The notes below the pieces were generated by a model. The model saw only the letters and a program-made list of their open reading frames with translations, did no database searches and was not told the DNA's origin. Below, piece after piece: positions 16,655 to 24,212 of a stretch of 64,000 nt of DNA. How positions within the stretch are numbered: the first letter of the stretch is position 1; the number at the start of each line of letters is the position of its first letter. Source of the DNA: an uncultured Acidobacteriota bacterium (GTDB taxonomy: Bacteria; Acidobacteriota; Terriglobia; Bryobacterales; Bryobacteraceae); contig CADEFT010000022.1 in the NCBI GenBank assembly GCA_902826685.1, forward strand, positions 1 through 64,000, given 5' to 3'. A program made the position numbers and the translations under genes.

Positions 16655-17913
16655 TTTTTCATATCGTAGGACTGAATCACCGCACCGCGCCCGTGGAGGT
16701 TCGCGAGAAGCTGGCGTTCCCAGCCGCGCAGCTTCCCCAGGCGATTCGGCGGCTGGTGGCGTGTTCGGGCGTCACCGAGGGGATGATTCTATCCACCTGC
16801 AACCGTGTGGAGATCGCGCTTTCGTCCGACGATAGCCAGGCGCCGGGGGTGGTCGAAAATCTGCTCGAAGAGTTCCGGCAGATTCCGCGCGGCGTGCTGG
16901 CTCCGCATCTGTATCACTATCGCGGCAAGGAAGCGATCCGCCATCTGTTCCGCGTGGCCGCCAGCCTCGATTCGATGGTGGTGGGCGAGCCGCAGATACT
17001 CGGCCAATTGAAGGAAGCCTACGCGGCGGCCAAGGCGCAGGGTGCCGTCAGCGGCGTGCTGGATGGGTTGCTGACGCGTGCCTTTAGCGTGGCGAAGCGA
17101 GTGCGCTCGGAGACCGAGATCGGCCAGAACGCGGTCAGCGTCAGCTATGCCGCCGTGGAACTGGCTCGCGAGATTTTCGGCGATCTGAATGGCCGCACGA
17201 TCCTATTGATTGGCGCGGGGAAGATGTCGGAACTGGCCGCGCGGCATCTGCATCGAGCCGGAGCGAGGCGCATCCTGGTAACCAATCGCACGCGCGAGCG
17301 CGCCGACCAGATGGCCGCCGTGTTCGAGGGCACGGTGGTGCCTTATGAACAATTCGGTGCCTCGCTGGTCGAAGCCGACATCGTCATTACGTCGAGCGGC
17401 GCGCCACACTACATCCTGGACCGGGCGGCCATGCACCGCACCATGCAGCAGCGGCGGAACCGGCCCATCTTTCTTATCGACATCGCCGTGCCGCGCAACA
17501 TCGAGCCGGCGGTCAACCAGATCGACAACGTGTTCCTTTACGACATCGACGATCTGGGCCGGGTAGTGGAGCAGAACCGCGTGGGACGGCTGGAGGAAGC
17601 CGCCGACGCCGAACGCATCGTCGAGGAAGAAGTCGAGAAGATGCTGGTGCGGATGCGCGAGCGCGAGGTTACGCCCACCATCGTGACGCTGCAGGAACGG
17701 CTGGAGGAGTTGCGCCAGGCGGAAGTGGCGCGGGTGCGCGGCAGGCTCGGCGGGCTGACCCCGCAGCAGGAGGAAGCGATCGAATCGCTTACCCGTTCGA
17801 TGATGGCGAAGATCGCTCACGGTCCCATCGCGGAATTGCGGCGTGCGGCCGGGAAGCCGGAAACCGAAAGCATCGTGGAGATGGTGCGGCGCGTCTTCCG
17901 GTTGGGTGAGTAA
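16651..17913 (+). CDS. hemA: Glutamyl-tRNA reductase
   Basis: A 420-residue glutamyl-tRNA reductase, the first committed enzyme of the C5 tetrapyrrole pathway, which reduces glutamyl-tRNA to glutamate-1-semialdehyde with NADPH. The N-terminus MIFHIVGLNHRTAPVEVREK and STCNRVE with catalytic C50 are diagnostic. The NADPH-binding domain begins at TILLIGAGKMSELAARHL, and the dimerisation helices are at the C-terminus. The start at 16651 overlaps the hemX stop (ATGA). HemC follows after 4 bases. HemL (glutamate-1-semialdehyde aminomutase) and HemB are not in the window. Confidence 0.96.
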   Translation: MIFHIVGLNHRTAPVEVREKLAFPAAQLPQAIRRLVACSGVTEGMILSTCNRVEIALSSDDSQAPGVVENLLEEFRQIPRGVLAPHLYHYRGKEAIRHLFRVAASLDSMVVGEPQILGQLKEAYAAAKAQGAVSGVLDGLLTRAFSVAKRVRSETEIGQNAVSVSYAAVELAREIFGDLNGRTILLIGAGKMSELAARHLHRAGARRILVTNRTRERADQMAAVFEGTVVPYEQFGASLVEADIVITSSGAPHYILDRAAMHRTMQQRRNRPIFLIDIAVPRNIEPAVNQIDNVFLYDIDDLGRVVEQNRVGRLEEAADAERIVEEEVEKMLVRMREREVTPTIVTLQERLEELRQAEVARVRGRLGGLTPQQEEAIESLTRSMMAKIAHGPIAELRRAAGKPETESIVEMVRRVFRLGE

Positions 17914-17917
17914 CGGC

Positions 17918-18835
17918 ATGCTGACCATCGGAAGCCGCGGATCGAAGCTGGCGTTATGGCAGGCGCATTGGGTGAAGGCGCAACTGGAGGCGCGGAGTCT
18001 AGAATGCCGCATCGAGATCATCCAGACGACGGGCGATCGCATCACCGACGTGCCGCTGGCCAAGGTTGGCACGAAGGGGCTGTTTACCAAGGAGATTGAG
18101 GAAGCGCTGCTCGATGGGCGTATCGACCTGGCGGTGCACAGCTCAAAGGACATGCCAACGGAGCTGCCCGCCGGGTTGACGCTCGCGGCGTTTCCGGTGC
18201 GCGAGGATGCGCGGGATGCGATGGTGGGTTCAACGCTCGAAGCCCTGCGGCCGGGCGCGCGCGTGGGATCGAGTTCCCTGCGCCGCGGCGCGCAGTTGAA
18301 GGCGCTGCGGCCGGACCTCGACATTCAGAACATCCGCGGCAATGTCGATACACGGCTTCGCAAATTGGACGAAGGGCAGTACGACGCCATTCTGCTGGCG
18401 TGCGCGGGTCTGAGGCGGCTGGGCTGGGCCGATCGCATAACCGAAGCGCTGGCGGTGGAGACGATGTGTCCGGCGGTTGGCCAGGGCGCGCTAGCGATTG
18501 AGACACGCGCCGATGGCGGCGCAGGCCACGCGGCGGCCTCGTCGCTTGACGATGCGGAGACGCGCCGCTGCGTTTCCGCCGAACGGGCGCTCCTGGGGGC
18601 GATGGGTGGCGGCTGCCAGGTTCCCCTCGGCGCCTATGCGTCTCTGGTGGAAGGAGGCCGCTTGCGGCTTCAGGCGGTGGTGGTGTCTCCCGATGGTGGA
18701 ACGCTGGTGCGCGACGAAGCCTGCGAGGTGTGCCATACGCCCGGCGCGGCGGCGGAGATCGGAGCCGGTGTTGCCGGACGCTTGCTCGGGCTGGAACAGG
18801 TGCGCCGCATCCTGGCTTCGGTCTACGACGCATGA
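17918..18835 (+). CDS. hemC: Porphobilinogen deaminase (hydroxymethylbilane synthase)
   Basis: A 305-residue enzyme that polymerises four porphobilinogens to hydroxymethylbilane. Family motifs are IGSRGSKLALWQA at the start, TKGLFTKEIEEALLDGRIDLAVHSSKD read in two parts (54-78), SSSLRRGAQL and the dipyrromethane-cofactor cysteine C233 in GGGCQVPLGAY. It starts 4 bases after hemA, and its stop overlaps the next gene (ATGA). The first methionine in frame (17843) would lie inside hemA, so 17918 is preferred. Confidence 0.96.
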   Translation: MLTIGSRGSKLALWQAHWVKAQLEARSLECRIEIIQTTGDRITDVPLAKVGTKGLFTKEIEEALLDGRIDLAVHSSKDMPTELPAGLTLAAFPVREDARDAMVGSTLEALRPGARVGSSSLRRGAQLKALRPDLDIQNIRGNVDTRLRKLDEGQYDAILLACAGLRRLGWADRITEALAVETMCPAVGQGALAIETRADGGAGHAAASSLDDAETRRCVSAERALLGAMGGGCQVPLGAYASLVEGGRLRLQAVVVSPDGGTLVRDEACEVCHTPGAAAEIGAGVAGRLLGLEQVRRILASVYDA

Positions 18836-20292
18836 AAAAGGTGTACCTGGTTGGCGCCGGGCCGGGCGATCCGGAACTGCTGACGCGCAAGGGAGCGCGT
18901 GTGCTGGCACAGGCCGATTGCGTCCTCTACGACAACCTCGCCAATGCCGCGCTGCTCTCGCTGGCTCCCGCCGGCGCTGAGCATCTTTACGTCGGCAAGA
19001 AGAAATCGCAGCATGCGCTGGCGCAGGAAGAGATTTCCGCACTGCTGGTCGAAAAGGCGCGCCAGGGCAAGTGCGTGGTGCGGCTCAAGGGCGGCGATCC
19101 TTATATCTTCGGGCGGGGCGGGGAAGAAGCCGAAGCGCTGGCCCAAGCCGGCGTTCCTTTCGAGGTCGTACCGGGAGTGACCGTGCCCCTGGGCATGGCC
19201 GCCTATTGCGGCGTGCCGTTGACGCATCGCGAGCATACGTCGGCGGTGACGTTCGTCACCGGCCACTCGGTGGAGGCGATCGACTGGGAGCGCGTGGGCC
19301 ACGTGGAAACGCTGGTGGTCTTCATGGGTCTGACGCACATACGCGCCATCGCCGGGGAACTGATGCGCCACGGCAAGCGGCCGGAAACGCCGGCGCTCGC
19401 GGTGCGCTGGGCGACGCGTCCGGATCAGGAAACGATCGTGGGCACGCTGGCCGATATCGCCGATCGCGTGGAGCGTGCCGGCATGAAGCCTCCGGCGAGC
19501 TTCATCATCGGCGATGTGGTGAAGCTGCGGGAACAGTTGAATTGGTTTGAAAAGCTGCCGCTGTTCGGCCGCCGCATCGTGGTGACGCGCGCCGCCGGGC
19601 AAGCATCGGAGTTGAGCGAACGCCTGGAGGCGCTGGGCGCGCAGGTGATCGAGTATCCGGTGATTGAAATCGCGCCGCCGGGCGATGCCGGCCCGCTCGA
19701 CGCCGCCATCGGCCGGCTGGGCGGCTACGATTGGCTGGTGTTTACCAGCGCCAACGGCGTGCGCTGGTTCGCGGCGCGGCTTGAGGGATCCGGGCGCGAC
19801 TGGCGCGGCGTGAAAGCGAAGCTATGCGCCATCGGACCCGGTACGGCTCGCGCTCTGGAAGCGCTGCATTTGAAGGTGGATCTGATCCCGGCCGATTCGG
19901 TGGCCGAAGGGGTGGCGGAGGCTTTTGCCGGTTTCGATCTGCAAGGGAAGCGCGTACTGCTGCCCACCGCCGCCGTCGCTCGCGATGTGGCACCGAAGGA
20001 ACTGGCCGCGCGCGGGGCGCTGGTGGACGTGGTGGAGGCGTATCGCAACGTGGTGCCGCCCCCATCGGATTGGCCTTCGGAGGCGCCGCACTGGATCACT
20101 TTCACATCTTCCTCGACGGTCAAGAACTTCCTGGCGCTGGCGGGCCGGGAGCGGCTGAACGGCGTACGGATCGCCTCGATCGGGCCGGTTACGTCGGAGA
20201 CCGCGCGCCGGCATGGGCTGACGGTTGCCGTGGAAGCGGGAGAGCATAATTTGGATGGATTGGTGTCGGCGTTGCTCGGGCACATAGAATGA
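18832..20292 (+). CDS. cobA-hemD: Fused uroporphyrinogen-III methyltransferase / synthase
   Basis: A 486-residue fusion. Residues 1 to about 245 are SUMT (CobA), with VYLVGAGPGDPELLTRKGAR, the VRLKGGDPYIFGRGGEEAEA loop and FVTGH; this part makes precorrin-2 for siroheme and B12. Residues about 250-486 are uroporphyrinogen-III synthase (HemD), beginning GRRIVVTRAAGQASELSERL, with FTSANGVRWF and ITFTSSSTVKNFLALAGRE. Joining the two steps places uroporphyrinogen III at the siroheme/heme branch in one polypeptide. The ATG overlaps the hemC stop. Fusions of this type are known in several phyla. Confidence 0.95.
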   Translation: MKKVYLVGAGPGDPELLTRKGARVLAQADCVLYDNLANAALLSLAPAGAEHLYVGKKKSQHALAQEEISALLVEKARQGKCVVRLKGGDPYIFGRGGEEAEALAQAGVPFEVVPGVTVPLGMAAYCGVPLTHREHTSAVTFVTGHSVEAIDWERVGHVETLVVFMGLTHIRAIAGELMRHGKRPETPALAVRWATRPDQETIVGTLADIADRVERAGMKPPASFIIGDVVKLREQLNWFEKLPLFGRRIVVTRAAGQASELSERLEALGAQVIEYPVIEIAPPGDAGPLDAAIGRLGGYDWLVFTSANGVRWFAARLEGSGRDWRGVKAKLCAIGPGTARALEALHLKVDLIPADSVAEGVAEAFAGFDLQGKRVLLPTAAVARDVAPKELAARGALVDVVEAYRNVVPPPSDWPSEAPHWITFTSSSTVKNFLALAGRERLNGVRIASIGPVTSETARRHGLTVAVEAGEHNLDGLVSALLGHIE

Positions 20293-20298
20293 GAAGGC

Positions 20299-21606
20299 TT
20301 GTGGCTCGGAATCTGGATCGCCGTCTCGCCGCTGGTGGCCGCTGAACCAGGCTACGTCTCCGCGCGGGCCTGCACGCCCTGCCACTCCAGAGTCGCCGAA
20401 TCCATTGCCCATACGGGCATGGGACGCAGCCTTCATGCCGTTGGAAGCCAGCCGTCTATCGAAGACTGGGAACGGCGCAACACGCTCCACCACGCCGCCT
20501 CCAAGCGCACCTTCGTCATGTCCAAACGCGGCGATGAGTTCTTCTATCTCCGCTATCAGGACGGGCCGAAGGGCGAGCGCATCAACGTAGTGGAAAAGCG
20601 CATCGACTATGTGCTCGGCTCGGGCAATCATGCCCGAAGCTATGTGCACCGCACGCCAGATGGGAGGCTGCTGGGCTTGCCGGTGGCCTGGTATTCCGCC
20701 AAGGGTGGCTATTGGGGAATGGCTCCGGGCTACGACCGGGCCGATCATGCCGACTACCGGCGCGAGATCAACGGCAACTGCCGGTTCTGCCACACCGCGT
20801 ATCCGCGCGTTGAACAGAAGGAGCCGGAAGCCATCGATTGCCAGCGCTGCCACGGTCCGGGCGAGGCGCATGTGGCAGCGCCTTCGCGTGCCAACATCGT
20901 TATCGACCGCAAGATCGGCCTGTGCCTGCAATGCCACCTGCAGTCGACGTCGCAACACGAGTGGATGACGCGGGTCGAAGGGCGCGGTCTGTTTTCCTTC
21001 CGCCCGGGCGAGGCGTTGGCGAGTTACGCCCGTCACCACGACGAGGACAACCCGGCGTTCGAGGTGAATCATGCCGGCTACCGGTTGTTGCGATCCGTGT
21101 GCTTCCGCCAGAGCCGGGGCTCTCTCACCTGCACGACATGTCACGATCCGCATTCGCGCCAGGTGACGCCCGCCTGCTCCAGTTGTCACAAGGATTCAAA
21201 ACACGGCGGCGATTGCGTCGCGTGCCACATGCCGAAGCGAATCGCCGAAGACGCGCCGCACGTCACCATGACCGATCACCTGATCGCGCGGCGGCCGGGC
21301 CGCCGGTTGCCGCTCAAGCCATCCGCGCCGCGGCCGGTGATGGATTCCACTCCCGCGGCACTGCTCAATCGCCGTGGCGAAGCGCTTTACCGCCAGGGCC
21401 GCGTGGGAGAAGCGATCCTGATCCTCCGGCAGGCGATCGCCGAGAATCCGGACCTGCCCGAAGCGCACATCAACCTGGGCGCGGCGCTGGCGGCGCGGGG
21501 CGACCGGAAAGGCGCGGAAGCCGCGTTCCGGGAAGCGATACGCATCGCGCCCGAGTACACCGCCGCTCACCGCAACCTGAAACTGCTGGAAAAAATTGTA
21601 CACTGA
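20299..21606 (+). CDS. Exported seven-heme cytochrome c with TPR tail
   Basis: A 435-residue exported protein with seven CxxCH sites: CTPCH (25-29), CRFCH, CQRCH, CLQCH, CTTCH, CSSCH and CVACH. The last three are closely spaced before residue 315. The C-terminal 80 residues are TPR-like (LYRQGRVGEAILILRQAIAE, PEAHINLGAALAARGDRKGA). The signal peptide LWLGIWIAVSPLVAA is short. The only in-frame start after the upstream stop is TTG 20299, with AGAAGG too close upstream, so the start is uncertain. It lies 6 bases after cobA-hemD, so it ends the heme operon. Family members act in extracytoplasmic electron transfer; the partner is unknown. Confidence 0.82.
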   Translation: MWLGIWIAVSPLVAAEPGYVSARACTPCHSRVAESIAHTGMGRSLHAVGSQPSIEDWERRNTLHHAASKRTFVMSKRGDEFFYLRYQDGPKGERINVVEKRIDYVLGSGNHARSYVHRTPDGRLLGLPVAWYSAKGGYWGMAPGYDRADHADYRREINGNCRFCHTAYPRVEQKEPEAIDCQRCHGPGEAHVAAPSRANIVIDRKIGLCLQCHLQSTSQHEWMTRVEGRGLFSFRPGEALASYARHHDEDNPAFEVNHAGYRLLRSVCFRQSRGSLTCTTCHDPHSRQVTPACSSCHKDSKHGGDCVACHMPKRIAEDAPHVTMTDHLIARRPGRRLPLKPSAPRPVMDSTPAALLNRRGEALYRQGRVGEAILILRQAIAENPDLPEAHINLGAALAARGDRKGAEAAFREAIRIAPEYTAAHRNLKLLEKIVH

Positions 21607-21633
21607 GAATTCGCGATCGCAAGGAGTGGAACA

Positions 21634-21927
21634 ATGGAAGCCCTGGGAATGGTGGAAACGAAAGGTCTGGTAGGAGCGATTGAAGCGGCCGACGCAATGG
21701 TGAAAACGGCCAACGTAGTGTTGCAGGGCAAGGAGTTCATTGGGGCCGGCTTCGTCACGGTAACCGTACGCGGAGACGTGGGCGCGGTGAAGGCGGCAAC
21801 CGATGCCGGGGCCGCGGCGGCGCGGCGGGTGGGCGAACTGGTGGCGGTACACGTCATTCCCAACCCGCACGACGATGTCGACAAAGTCCTGCCTGGTGTG
21901 AAGAAAAGCGACAAAGCCATCGGCTAA
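21634..21927 (+). CDS. Bacterial microcompartment hexameric shell protein (BMC-H)
   Basis: A 97-residue single-BMC-domain protein of the PduA/EutM/CcmK class. These form hexagonal tiles of a protein shell that encloses an aldehyde-producing pathway. The match is nearly full length: EALGMVETKGLVGAIEAADA at the start, VTVTVRGDVGAVKAATDAGA, and RVGELVAVHVIPNPH. The pore loop reads FIGAG (35-39), where PduA has KIGSG, so the central pore should be less polar. AAGGAG lies 8 bases before the ATG. A CoA-acylating aldehyde dehydrogenase follows 30 bases downstream. No BMC-P vertex or BMC-T protein is present in this window, so more shell genes must lie elsewhere if a closed shell forms. Confidence 0.95.
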   Translation: MEALGMVETKGLVGAIEAADAMVKTANVVLQGKEFIGAGFVTVTVRGDVGAVKAATDAGAAAARRVGELVAVHVIPNPHDDVDKVLPGVKKSDKAIG

Positions 21928-21957
21928 CGCTCGCTTCCCGCTTCGCGCAGGCATAGC

Positions 21958-23712
21958 ATGTTGCAGGATTCCGACCTTCTATCCATTCAAGAGGTCCGCA
22001 CCAAGGTGGAGCGGGCGCACGAGGCGTTCCTCGGGTTCCGCGGCTTTTCGCAGGAGCGCGTGGACGCGATCGTCGAAGCCATGGCCTCGACCGCGCGGGC
22101 CGAAGCACGGAACCTCGCCCAGATGGCCGTGGAAGAAACCGGCATGGGTACGGTGGAAGGGAAACTGGCCAAGAACCTGTTGTGCGCCGATCTGTTGCCG
22201 CGCAGTATTCGCGGGATGAAAACGATCGGCGTGATTGGCGAGAAGAAAGACCAGGGGCTGATCGAGATCGCCGAACCGGTGGGCGTCGTGGCGGCGATTC
22301 TGCCGACCACCAATCCGACTTCCACGGCGATTTTCAAATCGATCATCTCGCTCAAGTCGGGCAATGCCATTGTGCTGGCGCCGCATCCACGCGCGCGCAA
22401 GTGCACCTGCGCTACCATCGACCTGTTGTCGAAGGCGGCGGTGGCGGCGGGCGCGCCGGAGGGCATCATTCAATGCCTGCACCATCCGACGATCGACGGC
22501 ACCAACGCGCTGATGCGGCACCCGAAAACCGGCGTCATTCTTTCCACCGGCGGCGGCGCCATCGTGAAGGCGGCGTACTCGAGCGGCAAGCCGGCCTATG
22601 GCGTCGGCCCGGGCAACGTGCCGGTGCTGGTGGATGAATCGGCCGATATCGCCGACGCCGTGCGCAAGGTCGTCTCGGGCAAGTCGTTCGACTTCGGCAC
22701 GGTCTGTTCCAGCGAGCAGACCATCGTCGCGGCGAAGTCCCTGCGCGACCGCGTTCTGAACGAACTCAAGGCCGCCAAGGCGCATCTGTGCACGGCGGAG
22801 CAGGGCAAGGCGCTGGCGCGCATCCTGCTGACCGAGCGGCTGGGCGTCAATCCGGAATGCGTGGGCCAGTCGCCGGGGAAGATTGCGCGCATGGCGGGGT
22901 TCGAAGTAGGGCCGGAAGTCAGCATCCTCGCCGTCGAGATCGGCGGCGTGGGCAAGGATCATCCGCTGTCGGCGGAAAAGCTATCGCCGGTGCTGGCGCT
23001 GCATTTCGTGGACGATTTCGCGGCGGCGCTCAAGGCCTGCGAGACCATTCTGCACCTCGGTGGACTGGGCCACACCTGCGTGATCTATGCGGCCGACCAG
23101 GCGCGCATTCTCGAATATGGAAGGCGCATGCCGGCGTTTCGCGTGCTGGTGAATACGCCGGCGCCGCAAGGCGCCACCGGTATTACGACGAACGTGCAGC
23201 CTTCGATGACGCTTGGCTGCGGCGCCATCGCAGGCAATATCACCTCCGACAACGTCGGTCCGCAGCATTTATTCAATATCAAGCGGATCGCCTACCAGGT
23301 GCGGCAGGCCGAAGAAGCTTTTTCGATTCCAGCCGGGAGCCGCGGCATCGACCGGCAGACGGTGGTGAGCGCCGTCGAGCGGTATCTGGCGCAGCGCGGC
23401 GTGGCGGTGGCCGCCGGACCCGCCCATGCTTTAGCCGCCCAAGCGGTGGACCGGTTTCTGGGAACGCGCGGCGAGAGCCGGCCGCTGGCCGCCGAGTCCG
23501 GTTGCGCCTGCGATACGCCCGCCCCCACGCCGCCGGCTCCGCCCGCCGTGGAGCCTCCACCGGTCGTGATCGCCGAATTCGTGTGTGAAAATGATATCCG
23601 CCAGGCGATCCGGGAATCGCGCAAGATTTTCATTGGGCCGAAGACGATCGTGACCCCTTCGGCGCGCGACCTGGGTGCGCAGTACGATATCCTCGTGACC
23701 GCAAAACGCTGA
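21958..23712 (+). CDS. CoA-acylating aldehyde dehydrogenase with microcompartment-type C-terminal extension
   Basis: A 584-residue PduP/EutE-like aldehyde dehydrogenase, which oxidises an aldehyde to acyl-CoA with NAD. The catalytic core spans residues 1 to about 455: PTTNPTSTAIFKSI (116-129), PHPRARKC, the GPGNVPVLVDE segment and nucleophile C250 in GTVCSSEQT. About 130 extra residues follow: an amphipathic helix pair (RQTVVSAVERYLAQRG and HALAAQAVDRFLGTRG), a CAC patch, a Pro-rich linker (APTPPAPPAVEPPP), and a last domain with ENDIRQAIRESRKI and TIVTPSARDLG. That last motif resembles N-terminal segments of EutQ and EutT. The helices resemble encapsulation peptides. The BMC-H gene precedes it, and the next start overlaps its stop (TGATG). 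Typical PduP is about 460 residues. Confidence 0.92.
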   Translation: MLQDSDLLSIQEVRTKVERAHEAFLGFRGFSQERVDAIVEAMASTARAEARNLAQMAVEETGMGTVEGKLAKNLLCADLLPRSIRGMKTIGVIGEKKDQGLIEIAEPVGVVAAILPTTNPTSTAIFKSIISLKSGNAIVLAPHPRARKCTCATIDLLSKAAVAAGAPEGIIQCLHHPTIDGTNALMRHPKTGVILSTGGGAIVKAAYSSGKPAYGVGPGNVPVLVDESADIADAVRKVVSGKSFDFGTVCSSEQTIVAAKSLRDRVLNELKAAKAHLCTAEQGKALARILLTERLGVNPECVGQSPGKIARMAGFEVGPEVSILAVEIGGVGKDHPLSAEKLSPVLALHFVDDFAAALKACETILHLGGLGHTCVIYAADQARILEYGRRMPAFRVLVNTPAPQGATGITTNVQPSMTLGCGAIAGNITSDNVGPQHLFNIKRIAYQVRQAEEAFSIPAGSRGIDRQTVVSAVERYLAQRGVAVAAGPAHALAAQAVDRFLGTRGESRPLAAESGCACDTPAPTPPAPPAVEPPPVVIAEFVCENDIRQAIRESRKIFIGPKTIVTPSARDLGAQYDILVTAKR

Positions 23713-24212
23713 TGAAGCAAAACCTCGATTCGCTTAAGAAAGAAATTCTCGAATACCTCGAAGAGCAGCAGATGGCCGTCTTCTACGGCTTCATCGCCGA
23801 TCTGCATGAGCAGCGGCTGGTGCTGTGGGATGTGGAAGGGTCGCCGGACTACCGGGCCTTTGTCGCATGCGCCCAGCGCGCCGGGATCAAACTGCTGGTT
23901 ATGAACGCGCGCGCCTTCCGCCGCGATATGGTCGAAGACGCGCTCGAACAGTTGGAAGACAGCGATATGCCGCGCGAAGAGCAGCGGGCCATCGAACGGC
24001 GGCTCAAGGAATTGCGCCCGTTTGAAGGATTCACCTGCGCCGTGGAACTCGCCTTTGAGCAGAGCGGCCGGTTCTACGTTTACGACGTACGCACGGAATG
24101 GTACGAAGAGGTGCTCGACATCATGGACCGGCTCGATAATGCCGTGTCCGGCGAAGAAGAAGGCGACGATGGGGAGGACTCTTCCATCGGCGGCTACTTC
24201 TCGCGCAATTAG
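23712..24212 (+). CDS. Conserved hypothetical protein coupled to microcompartment gene
   Basis: A 166-residue soluble protein I do not recognise. The N-terminal half predicts alpha/beta structure (MAVFYGFIADLHEQRLVLWD, FVACAQRAGIKLLVMNARAF); the middle is a charged helix (VEDALEQLEDSDMPREEQRA); then two strands (FTCAVELAFEQSGRFYVYDV) and an acidic tail (EEEGDDGEDSS). There is no signal peptide or transmembrane helix and no catalytic motif. The ATG overlaps the aldehyde dehydrogenase stop by one base, and recJ begins right after its stop, so it is co-translated with both. It could be a microcompartment accessory or belong with recJ; the sequence does not decide. Confidence 0.7.
   Translation: MKQNLDSLKKEILEYLEEQQMAVFYGFIADLHEQRLVLWDVEGSPDYRAFVACAQRAGIKLLVMNARAFRRDMVEDALEQLEDSDMPREEQRAIERRLKELRPFEGFTCAVELAFEQSGRFYVYDVRTEWYEEVLDIMDRLDNAVSGEEEGDDGEDSSIGGYFSRN

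Noticed and set aside
20299..21927. The seven-heme cytochrome as part of the microcompartment
   Set aside because: It is exported and closely follows cobA-hemD, while the shell gene has its own ribosome binding site after a gap; shell cargo is cytoplasmic.
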